The translations under genes and the position numbers were made by a program. A model generated the notes under the pieces. The model saw only the letters and a program-made list of their open reading frames with translations. It ran no database searches and was not told where the DNA came from. Shown here in pieces: positions 45,876-52,779 of a stretch of DNA of 64,000 bases. Within the stretch, counting starts at the first letter, position 1; every line of letters starts with the position of its first letter. This stretch comes from Streptomonospora wellingtoniae. GTDB lineage: Bacteria; Actinomycetota; Actinomycetes; Streptosporangiales; Streptosporangiaceae. The stretch covers positions 124,001 to 188,000 of the forward strand of contig NZ_JAVREK010000006.1 in NCBI RefSeq assembly GCF_031845375.1, given 5' to 3'.

Positions 45876-46556
45876 TCAGAGCCACAGCGCCGCGAAGTAG
45901 CCCACGCCGTAGGGGGCCTCGTGGTAGAGCAGCCCGCCGCCCAGCCCCGCCCCCGCGGCCGCGCCGGCGAGCACCTGCCAGGGCGCGCGGCCGCCGGACA
46001 TCAGCTCCGCCGCCAGCACAGGGTCGATCCCCGCCAGCGCCGCGGTGTCGGCGGCGTCCAGCGCCTCGGCCACCGCGGCGTCGAACCCGGCGGCGCGCCG
46101 GTCGGCCGTGCCGGGTGCGCGCTCGCCGCGGCGGGCGCTGCCGTCCCCCATCACCAGCAGGGCGACCCGGTCGCCGGCGGCCGCCAGCGCGGCGCCACGC
46201 TCGGTGCACGCCCGCGGCGGCGACGTCGGCAGGACCTCGACGTAGCGGTCCGGCCGCAGCCCCGAGCGCTCGCACAGCCAGCGGCCCACCGTCAGAGCCA
46301 GCCCAAGCTCCGCAGGGCCCTCCCCCGCCCTCACCGGGACCCCGTAGGCGTCCAAGCTGCCGGAGGCGTCGGAGGCGTGCACCCGGTCGGCGCCCCCGCA
46401 TCCCACCACCGCCACCGTGTCCGGGCCGGAAGCGGCCAGGCCCGCCACGGCCCGGCCGCAGGCCGCCCGCAGCCCGTCGAGCTCGCCGGAGGCGCCCTGT
46501 GCGACCTGGGGCAGGAGCAGTGGCGGATGAGGGCACACGGCCGCGGCGATCAGCAC
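45876..46556 (-). CDS. Class III extradiol dioxygenase-like (LigB fold) protein
   Basis: 226 residues beginning MLIAAAVCPHPPLLLPQVAQ, the metal-site-like start of LigB/DODA folds with CPHPP. Later PTSPPRACTERGAALAAAGD and LVMGDGSARRGERAPGTAD follow the fold, with AALAGIDPVLAAELMSGGRA toward the end. Members without known substrate are found next to miaA, miaB and dapF in many actinobacteria. A link to tRNA modification or cell-wall metabolism is therefore possible but unproven. Convergent with the VOC gene and divergent from the TetR gene. Confidence 0.82.
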   Translation of the reverse strand: MLIAAAVCPHPPLLLPQVAQGASGELDGLRAACGRAVAGLAASGPDTVAVVGCGGADRVHASDASGSLDAYGVPVRAGEGPAELGLALTVGRWLCERSGLRPDRYVEVLPTSPPRACTERGAALAAAGDRVALLVMGDGSARRGERAPGTADRRAAGFDAAVAEALDAADTAALAGIDPVLAAELMSGGRAPWQVLAGAAAGAGLGGGLLYHEAPYGVGYFAALWL

Positions 46557-46615
46557 ACGCGCGAGGCTATCGCGCCGGCGGCCGCGCCTTGGCGGAATCC
46601 TTGCGCACGACCTCC

Positions 46616-46643
46616 TTGCGCCCGGCGCGCCCGGTGCTAGCGT
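46616..46643 (+). promoter_or_regulatory. Promoter of the TetR-P450 pair
   Basis: TTGCGC (46616-46621), 16-bp spacer and TAGCGT (46638-46643). The predicted start of transcription is near 46650, just before the palindrome at 46657-46681. Confidence 0.5.
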
Positions 46644-46656
46644 CGGATATGACCGC

Positions 46657-46681
46657 GTGACCGGATGAGGAATCTGGTCAC
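46657..46681. promoter_or_regulatory. TetR-type operator
   Basis: GTGACCGGAT-GAGGA-ATCTGGTCAC: 10-bp arms with one mismatch and a 5-bp centre, right after the promoter and about 50 bp before the chosen TetR start. A natural autorepression site. Confidence 0.7.
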
Positions 46682-46727
46682 ACAGTCACTGGACGCATGC
46701 CCCGCCGACGCGAGCGAGAGGACAGCC

Positions 46728-47480
46728 GTGCCCGAGCCCGACCGGACCGCATCAGCCCTCCAGCCCGCCGACGCCGACCACGACGCCCGCGCCGAGCGCA
46801 TCCTCGACTCCGCGGCCGAACTGCTCGTGGCCTGGGGGTACCGCCGCATCACCATCGAGGACGTCGCCAAGCGGGCGGGCGTGGGCAAGGGCACCGTCTA
46901 CCTGCACTTCCACACCAAGGAACTGCTGTTCTTGACGGTCCTGCTGCGGGTGCAGGCGACGCTGATGGACGGGCTGATCGCGTCCTTCCGGCGCGACCCG
47001 CAACTGATACGGCCCAGCGCGTTGGCGCGCGCCAACTACACCGCGGCCACCGAGAGCCCCATCCTGCGCGCGACCCTCACCCGCGACAACGAGACCCTCG
47101 GCTCGCTGGTCAGCAGCGGCCTCCGCGAGCTCGGCGACTACACGCAGGTGCGCGTCGCCGTCGTCACCGAGTACTTCGCCGCACTGCGCGAGCACGGTGT
47201 GCTGCGCACCGACGCGCCGCTGGAGCTCCAGCTGCACGCCTTCGTCCGCATCTTCTACGGCTACATGGTCACCGAACGCGCGGCCGAGTTCATGCGGGCC
47301 GACGCCGGAGACCACACCGACGCCGACGCCCGGATGCTCGCCCACGTCGTCGCCGCCTCACTGGAGGTCCCCGGCGACGACCCCGCCCCCGCGCGCGCCG
47401 CCGCACCCCGCGTCATCCCGCTGTTCGAGCGGCTGCTCGCACGCGTACGCGAAGAGATCGCCAACCAGAAGCGGACGTGA
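46728..47480 (+). CDS. TetR-family transcriptional regulator
   Basis: 250 residues from GTG 46728 with GAGAGGA upstream. An ATG at 46665 is in frame but falls inside the palindromic operator, so I prefer the GTG. The helix-turn-helix is at about residues 27-75 (AERILDSAAELLVAWGYRRI, EDVAKRAGVGKGTVYLHFHT). The C-terminal ligand domain shows no recognised subfamily. The P450 gene follows after 22 bp in the same direction. The regulator thus likely represses its own operon, and a substrate of the P450 may be the inducer. Confidence 0.9.
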   Translation: MPEPDRTASALQPADADHDARAERILDSAAELLVAWGYRRITIEDVAKRAGVGKGTVYLHFHTKELLFLTVLLRVQATLMDGLIASFRRDPQLIRPSALARANYTAATESPILRATLTRDNETLGSLVSSGLRELGDYTQVRVAVVTEYFAALREHGVLRTDAPLELQLHAFVRIFYGYMVTERAAEFMRADAGDHTDADARMLAHVVAASLEVPGDDPAPARAAAPRVIPLFERLLARVREEIANQKRT

Positions 47481-47502
47481 CGCCCTGAAGGAGGGCCCAG
47501 CC

Positions 47503-48789
47503 ATGAGCACACCCACCGGCCACGACTCCCCCGCCGACGACTTCGGGGCCGTCGCCCTGACCGACCCCGCACTGCTCGCCGACCCCTACGCAGGCTACGG
47601 CCGCCTCCGCGAGACCGAGCCCGTCGCGCCCGCCCGCAACATGGACGGATCCCACCTGTGGATCGTCACCCGCCACGACGACGTGCGCACCGTTCTCGAC
47701 GACCCGCGCTTCGCCAACGACCCGCTCTCCGTTCCGGGCATCGAGACCGACAAACGCGCCGACCTGCTCATCGCGATGGGCCTGCCCGCGGAGTACGTGC
47801 CCTACATCGCCGACACCGTGCTCGACACCGACCCGCCCGACCACACCCGGCTGCGCAAGCTGGTCTCCCGGGCCTTCACCGTGCGGCGCGTCGGCGAACT
47901 GCGGCCCCGCGTCGAGCAGATCACCGACGACCTGCTCGACGCGCTGCCCGCTCACGCCGAGGCGGACGGCACCGTGGACCTTGTCGAGCACTTCGCCTAT
48001 CCGCTGCCCATCACCGTCATCTGCGAGATGGTCGGCGTCCCCGAGGCCGACCGCCCCCTGTGGCGCCGGTGGGGAGCCGACCTGGTGCAGTCGCAGTCGC
48101 CGGAGCGGATGGGCACCGCGCTCGTGGAGATGGTCGACCACATCGGGGCGATGGTCGAGCAGCGGCGGGCCGAGCCCGGCGACGACCTGCTCGACGCCCT
48201 CATCTCGGTGGGCGACGAGGACGGCGACCGGCTCACCGGGAAGGAGCTCATCACCCTGGTGCTCACGCTGGTGATCGCCGGCCACGAGACCACGGCCAAC
48301 CTCATCGGCAACGGCACGCTCGCCCTGCTCTCCCATCCCGACCAGCTCGCGCTGCTCCGCCGGGACGCCGGGACCGCGCCGCGCGCCGTGCACGAGCTGA
48401 TGCGCTGGTGCGGCCCGATCCTCGGCACCCGTCCCCGATGGGCCACCGAAGACGTCACCCTCGGCGGGAAGCTCATCCGCCGGGGGGAGCCGGTCATGGC
48501 GATGATCGTCGGCGCCAACCGCGACCCGCGCCGCTTCGAGGACCCCGACCGCCTCGACATCGCCCGCGCCTACGAGACCCGCGGCGAGCAGCACACCGGG
48601 TTCGGCCACGGCATGCACTACTGCCTGGGCGCGGCACTGGCCCGCCAGGAGGGAGAGGTGGCCTTCACCCGCCTCTTCGAGCGCTACCCGGAGCTGTCCC
48701 TCGCCGTTGCCGAGCACGAGCTGGAGTGGCTTCCGCGACCGGGCCTGCGCCGCCTGATCCGGCTGCCCGTGCACCTGGGCCGCGGCTGA
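47503..48789 (+). CDS. Cytochrome P450 (CYP107-like soluble bacterial class)
   Basis: 428 residues from ATG 47503 with AAGGAGGG upstream. I-helix oxygen-binding motif VIAGHETTANLIGNG, K-helix ExxR in HELMRW, and haem-binding FGHGMHYCLGAALARQE with the thiolate Cys. DTDPPDHTRLRKLVSRAFTV is the usual C-helix region. No ferredoxin or reductase gene adjoins, so electrons must come from partners elsewhere. The TetR-P450 pair sits inside the otherwise conserved miaA-miaB neighbourhood. No biosynthetic genes flank it, so a detoxifying or fatty-acid role is as likely as secondary metabolism. Confidence 0.94.
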   Translation: MSTPTGHDSPADDFGAVALTDPALLADPYAGYGRLRETEPVAPARNMDGSHLWIVTRHDDVRTVLDDPRFANDPLSVPGIETDKRADLLIAMGLPAEYVPYIADTVLDTDPPDHTRLRKLVSRAFTVRRVGELRPRVEQITDDLLDALPAHAEADGTVDLVEHFAYPLPITVICEMVGVPEADRPLWRRWGADLVQSQSPERMGTALVEMVDHIGAMVEQRRAEPGDDLLDALISVGDEDGDRLTGKELITLVLTLVIAGHETTANLIGNGTLALLSHPDQLALLRRDAGTAPRAVHELMRWCGPILGTRPRWATEDVTLGGKLIRRGEPVMAMIVGANRDPRRFEDPDRLDIARAYETRGEQHTGFGHGMHYCLGAALARQEGEVAFTRLFERYPELSLAVAEHELEWLPRPGLRRLIRLPVHLGRG

Positions 48790-48868
48790 ACCGGGCCGGG
48801 GCCGTCGGCGGATGCGAGCGTCGCGGCGGCCCCGCGGCACCCGCCCCGGTGACGCGGCGCGGGCCGGG

Positions 48869-50359
48869 TCAGCCGATCCCGCAGCCCTCGGACGCGGCGG
48901 GCGCGGGCTCCGGCGCACCGACGGCGGGCATGCCCAGCAGCACCCCCGACGAGGCCGCCTGGCGGCCGTTGCGCACCGCCCAGGCGTCGCCCGCCCGGGT
49001 GCGCCGCACCCGGCGCACTCCGGAGTCGGCCACCAAGTGGTGCGGCGCGGCATAGGTGACCTCGACCGACGCGAAGTCCCCCGGGCGCAGCGCCGCCGCG
49101 GTCTCGTCGTCGACCGCGAAGTGCACGAGCCGGTTGTCGGGCGCGCGGCCCGACAGCCGGCGCCGCTCGCCGTCCTTGCGGCCCTCGCCCTCGGCCACCA
49201 GCAGCTCGACCTCGCGGCCCACCAGCGTGCGGTTCTCCTCCGCCGAGATCCTCTCCTGCAAGGCCACCAGGCGCTCGTAGCGCTCCTGGACGACTTCCTT
49301 GGGCAGCTGGCCCTCCATCTCCGCGGCCGGGGTGCCCGGCCGCTTGGAGTACTGGAAGGTGAACGCGGCGGCGAAGCGGGCCTCGCGCACCACGTGCAGG
49401 GTCTCCTCGAAGTCCTCCTCGGTCTCGCCGGGGAAGCCCACGATGATGTCGGTGGTGATGGCGGCGTGGGGCATGGCCTCGCGGACCCGCCGGACGATGC
49501 CCAGGTAGCGCTCCTGGCGGTAGGACCGCCGCATCGCCTTGAGCACCCGGTTGGAGCCCGACTGCAGCGGCATGTGCAGCTGCGGCATGACGTTGGGGGT
49601 TTCAGCCATGGCCTCGACGACGTCGTCGGTGAAGTCGCGCGGGTGCGGCGAGGTGAACCGCACGCGCTCCAGGCCCTCGATCTCGCCGCAGGCCCGCAGC
49701 AGCTTGGAGAACGCCTGGCGGTCGCCGAACTCGCTGCCGTAGGCGTTGACGTTCTGGCCCAGCAGCGTGACCTCGGCGACACCCTCGCCGACGAGGGCGC
49801 GCACCTCGGCCAGGATGTCGCCGGGCCGGCGGTCCTTCTCCTTACCGCGCAGGGCGGGCACGATGCAGAACGTGCAGGTGTTGTTGCAGCCCACCGAGAC
49901 CGACACCCAGGCGGCGTAGGCGGACTCGCGGCGGCTGGGCAGCGTGGAGGGGAAGGTCTCCAGCGACTCCTCGATCTCGACCTGGGCCTCGCGCTGCACC
50001 CGGGCGCGCTCCAGCAGCACCGGGAGCGAGCCGATGTTGTGGGTTCCGAAGACCACGTCCACCCACGGGGCTCGGCGCACGATCTCGCCGCGGTCCTTCT
50101 GCGCCAGGCACCCGCCCACGGCGATCTGCATGCCGGGGTGGGACTCCTTGGCCGGGCGCAGGTGGCCGAGGTTGCCGTAGAGGCGGTTGTCGGCGTTCTC
50201 CCGGACCGCGCAGGTGTTGAACACGACGACGTCGGCGGTGGTGTCCTCGGCTGCGCGCTCGTAGCCCGCGTCCTCCAGCAGACCGGAGAGGCGCTCGGAG
50301 TCGTGAACGTTCATCTGGCAGCCGTAGGTCCGCACTTGGTAGGTACGAGTCTGGCTCAC
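48869..50359 (-). CDS. miaB: tRNA-2-methylthio-N6-dimethylallyladenosine synthase
   Basis: 496 residues from GTG 50359 with GGGAG just upstream; the frame continues 68 codons up without homology. The N-terminal UPF0004 domain has the three cluster cysteines in RTYGCQMNVHDSERL, FNTCAVRENAD and GGCLAQKDR. Radical SAM C-x3-C-x2-C in CNNTCTFCIVPALRG. A C-terminal TRAM domain follows (RNRTLVGREVELLVAEGEGR). It adds the 2-methylthio group to i6A37 made by MiaA. About 60 extra C-terminal residues are rich in Ala, Pro and Arg. Confidence 0.95.
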   Translation of the reverse strand: MSQTRTYQVRTYGCQMNVHDSERLSGLLEDAGYERAAEDTTADVVVFNTCAVRENADNRLYGNLGHLRPAKESHPGMQIAVGGCLAQKDRGEIVRRAPWVDVVFGTHNIGSLPVLLERARVQREAQVEIEESLETFPSTLPSRRESAYAAWVSVSVGCNNTCTFCIVPALRGKEKDRRPGDILAEVRALVGEGVAEVTLLGQNVNAYGSEFGDRQAFSKLLRACGEIEGLERVRFTSPHPRDFTDDVVEAMAETPNVMPQLHMPLQSGSNRVLKAMRRSYRQERYLGIVRRVREAMPHAAITTDIIVGFPGETEEDFEETLHVVREARFAAAFTFQYSKRPGTPAAEMEGQLPKEVVQERYERLVALQERISAEENRTLVGREVELLVAEGEGRKDGERRRLSGRAPDNRLVHFAVDDETAAALRPGDFASVEVTYAAPHHLVADSGVRRVRRTRAGDAWAVRNGRQAASSGVLLGMPAVGAPEPAPAASEGCGIG

Positions 50360-50465
50360 GGCTCCCAGGCTAGTGCCTGTGCGGCCCGGCGCCGTCCCGG
50401 CCGCCGCCCCCTCGCGTGCGGGGCGGCCTCCCGGTCCCGGCCCCGGCCCGCACTGGGCTCGGCAC

Positions 50466-50870
50466 TCAGCGCGCCGGCGCCGGCGCCGGCCGCGTGAAGC
50501 CGGCGACGCGCGGGTGGAACGCCACGGGCACGCCGGCCTCGCTGGAGAAGGAGTCCAGCCCATCGCGCACGGCCGCGTCCGGATCGCCGTAGACGTCCAG
50601 CCCCAGCACGGTGCTGTACTCCATCACCTCGCGGATGTGGGGGTCGGAGATCCGCCAGTGCTCGAGCACCGCCGCGGAGTCCGGGTAGAGCTGGAAGCTG
50701 TCGGCCCGCGAACCTTCTGCGTCGAGGTAGACCTCCACCATCAGCTGGGGCGCGTGCTGCTCGGTGAAGGCCACCGCCTTCGCGATCGCCTCGCGGAACG
50801 CTTCGAACCGCTCGGGGTCGACCCGCATCGTGTTGCGGAACATGATCGGTGCCTGCTGTGTCGATGTCAT
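50466..50870 (-). CDS. Small dimeric alpha/beta-barrel (antibiotic biosynthesis monooxygenase-like) protein
   Basis: 134 residues from ATG 50870 with AGGAT upstream. The sequence IMFRNTMRVDPERFEAFREA, VAFTEQHAPQLMVEVYLDAE and SFQLYPDSAAVLEHWRISDP fits the ABM/Dabb ferredoxin-like fold, in which dimers bind small hydrophobic ligands or haem. The last 35 residues are an extension. No catalytic residue can be named. Same strand as miaB, 106 bp upstream of it; not obviously related. Confidence 0.72.
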   Translation of the reverse strand: MTSTQQAPIMFRNTMRVDPERFEAFREAIAKAVAFTEQHAPQLMVEVYLDAEGSRADSFQLYPDSAAVLEHWRISDPHIREVMEYSTVLGLDVYGDPDAAVRDGLDSFSSEAGVPVAFHPRVAGFTRPAPAPAR

Positions 50871-50963
50871 GACGCGATCCTGATACCTCAAGCGAAGTTG
50901 AAGTCAAGGCCGCCACCCCCGCAGCCCACCGGCCGCAGGGGTCGCACACAGGGGGCGCGAGGG

Positions 50964-51158
50964 CTACAGCTTCGCCGACTTCACCGCTACCAGGAAAGTC
51001 GCCCAGGCGTCGGACGGCAGGGCGAGGACGGCCAGGTTCGGGTTCTTGGTATCGCGCACCGCCGCACCATGATCGTCCGTGTTGGCGACCTCGACGCAGT
51101 CACCGCCCGTGGAGTTGCTGTAGCTGCTTTTCCGCCAGGTGCCGGGGATGACACTCAC
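50964..51158 (-). CDS. DUF397 domain protein
   Basis: 64 residues, GTG start overlapping the stop of the HTH gene by 4 bp (GTGA). The whole protein is a DUF397 domain: TWRKSSYSNSTGGDCVEVAN and VRDTKNPNLAVLALPSDAWA. Such small proteins accompany DUF5753 helix-turn-helix regulators throughout Streptomyces and relatives, and are thought to act as partners or antagonists of the regulator, in an arrangement reminiscent of toxin-antitoxin modules. Confidence 0.92.
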   Translation of the reverse strand: MSVIPGTWRKSSYSNSTGGDCVEVANTDDHGAAVRDTKNPNLAVLALPSDAWATFLVAVKSAKL

Positions 51159-51976
51159 TGTAGATCTCCTCGTACCTTTCTGATCATGTCTGCGGACTCC
51201 TTGGGAGCCAGAGCCAGGGCCCGCAGGTCCTCGAAGGCCCGCGTGTAATTGTTGACATGGTCGGGGTCATCGTCCACCTCCGCCGATACACGCGACTCCA
51301 ACGCAAGAAACCTTTCCCCGGTGGGCAACCGGAGGAGGTGGAAGGTCCCGTCCAGCCCCGCATGCGGTCCGGCCGACAGGGGAAGCACCTGCACCGTGAT
51401 GTGCGCGTACTCGGCGGCCGACAGAAGTTGATCAAGCTGTTGAGCCATGATGCCACGGCCGCCGATCTGACGGCACAGCACACCTTCCTCCAGCACCACG
51501 AACAGCAGCGGCGGACTCTCTTTCCAGAGCAGTTTCTGACGGGTGAGCCGTGCCCTCACCCCCTGTTGGACGCCCGACTCCGACAGAGCCGAATCTCCCG
51601 CACGGAGCGCCAGTCGCGCATACTTCTCGGTCTGGAGCAATCCGGGAATCCAGCCGAGCTGGAACTGCCGTATCTCCGTCGCCTGGTGCTGTAGGCGCAC
51701 TACATCCAGGAACCATGCAGGCGTTCCCGGCTCGGCATTGGCCTTCTCAGCGAGGCGCAACACACGCCCGCCTGTCTGTAGCGCCGCGTCCGCCTCCTCT
51801 GCGAACTCCGACTTGCACCCGCGGATGCCGCGTTCGATTGAACTCAGCATTGCAGGTGAAAGAGTCATCATCTGCGCTAGTTGATCTTGGGAGAGTCGGG
51901 CGGCCTTCCGCAGTCGGCGTATCTCCTGACCGACCCTGAGCCACTCGTCCCTAGGCCTGTCGTTCAAACTCGACAC
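51155..51976 (-). CDS. Helix-turn-helix regulator with DUF5753 domain (Scr1/WhiJ-like)
   Basis: 273 residues from GTG 51976; another GTG at 51997 is in frame, and the start could also be the TTG four codons further in. XRE-type helix-turn-helix at about residues 15-70 (VGQEIRRLRKAARLSQDQLA, LSPAMLSSIERGIRG). The DUF5753 domain follows (VVRLQHQATEIRQFQLGWIP, GLLQTEKYARLALRAG, PPLLFVVLEEGVLCRQIGG, QLLSAAEYAHITVQVLPLSA). It is coupled to the DUF397 gene. Two 12-bp direct repeats 21 bp apart overlap its start region and may be its binding site. GC content here is visibly lower than in neighbours. Confidence 0.9.
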   Translation of the reverse strand: MSSLNDRPRDEWLRVGQEIRRLRKAARLSQDQLAQMMTLSPAMLSSIERGIRGCKSEFAEEADAALQTGGRVLRLAEKANAEPGTPAWFLDVVRLQHQATEIRQFQLGWIPGLLQTEKYARLALRAGDSALSESGVQQGVRARLTRQKLLWKESPPLLFVVLEEGVLCRQIGGRGIMAQQLDQLLSAAEYAHITVQVLPLSAGPHAGLDGTFHLLRLPTGERFLALESRVSAEVDDDPDHVNNYTRAFEDLRALALAPKESADMIRKVRGDLQ

Positions 51977-51999
51977 TTCAACACACCAACTCGACACTT
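51967..51999. promoter_or_regulatory. Direct repeat AACTCGACACTT, two copies 21 bp apart
   Basis: Copies at 51967-51978 and 51988-51999 are identical over 12 bp and separated by exactly two helical turns, over the start of the DUF5753 gene. Good candidate operator for autoregulation by that protein. Confidence 0.65.
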
Positions 52000-52530
52000 G
52001 TCCACGCAGGTAGACCGTTTTCACCGGATCGGTGTAAGGACTGGAATCCGATAGGCGCCCCGGGAATCGTAGGCGTCGCCCCGCGACAGCGCGGGGACGC
52101 ACGAGAACGGCCCTGCTGACGACTCATTCCCGCCGAGCAGGGCCCTGATCCCCGACCTGAAGGAGCCACCTGAGGATCAGTGTCCAGGCCTATCGATCCG
52201 CATCGTGCCCTGAGCGCCTTGGACGGGACAACACACCTCCACGACACCCGCAGCACACCCCCAGTCACGCCACAAGATTCCCTGCCCGGGGCACGCCCTT
52301 GCCTCACCCGAGTACGGGGCAGCGATGATCACCGCCAGTCCCAGCGACCTGTTGGCCCGAAATCGCCTTGCACCTCTGCCCGCACTGGCACAGAATCCGG
52401 CGGGCCGCCCAGACCGCCGAAGGCTGCCCTGGATCGCCCTCCGGGGCAGCCTCCAACGGTGCGCGCCCCCTTGCTTCCACACGACGAGACGCGCTTGCCA
52501 CCCACAGCAGACCGCCGATGGAGTACCGCC
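52000..52530. other. Intergenic region with one long hairpin
   Basis: About 530 bp upstream of the HTH gene and before the small Cys-rich ORF. Frames on the plus strand stay open but without recognisable product. It contains the hairpin at 52109-52144. Base composition is less GC-biased than elsewhere in the window. Confidence 0.4.
52109..52144. terminator. Hairpin GGCCCTGCT / AGCAGGGCC
   Basis: Perfect 9-bp arms (52109-52117, 52136-52144) with an 18-nt loop, in the long leader region between divergent genes. Could be a terminator or attenuator; no U-tract. Confidence 0.4.
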
Positions 52531-52713
52531 ATGCAAGCCTATCCACCCACCGACACCTGCCCCGGAGGCTGCGGCAAGTCCGTCAAGAACTGCGACTGCG
52601 GCAAGAGGGGGCCGGACGCGACGGTCCTGGCCGAGTGCCTCCGCGCCGCAGCCCACCTGGGCGGCGCCCCCGGCTTCAACTGGGCCGGCCTCGCCGCCGT
52701 CGCTCTTCGATGA
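52531..52713 (+). CDS. Small Cys-rich protein, unknown
   Basis: 60 residues from ATG 52531, with GGAG 7 nt upstream. The frame is open further up but without homology. It contains TCPGGCGKSVKNCDCGKRGP: four cysteines in C-x3-C-x6-C-x-C spacing that could bind zinc. The rest reads DATVLAECLRAAAHLGGAPG and ends AGLAAVALR. I do not recognise a family. Its position opposite the DUF397/DUF5753 pair, clear ribosome site and Cys pattern argue for a real small gene. A perfect terminator-like palindrome follows. Confidence 0.5.
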   Translation: MQAYPPTDTCPGGCGKSVKNCDCGKRGPDATVLAECLRAAAHLGGAPGFNWAGLAAVALR

Positions 52714-52738
52714 CCGGTCGACGCCGCCTGCACTCGCG

Positions 52739-52770
52739 CGTGTTGCCGCGCCGCGCGGCGCGGCAACACG
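52739..52770. terminator. Perfect 32-bp palindrome between convergent genes
   Basis: CGTGTTGCCGCGCCGC directly followed by its complement, located between the small Cys-rich ORF and the end of the TRAP permease gene. A bidirectional terminator. Confidence 0.7.
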
Positions 52771-52779
52771 GACCGCCGA

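Noticed and set aside
46728..48789. Secondary-metabolite gene cluster around the P450
   Set aside because: No synthase, tailoring or transport genes are adjacent; housekeeping tRNA-modification and cell-wall genes surround it.
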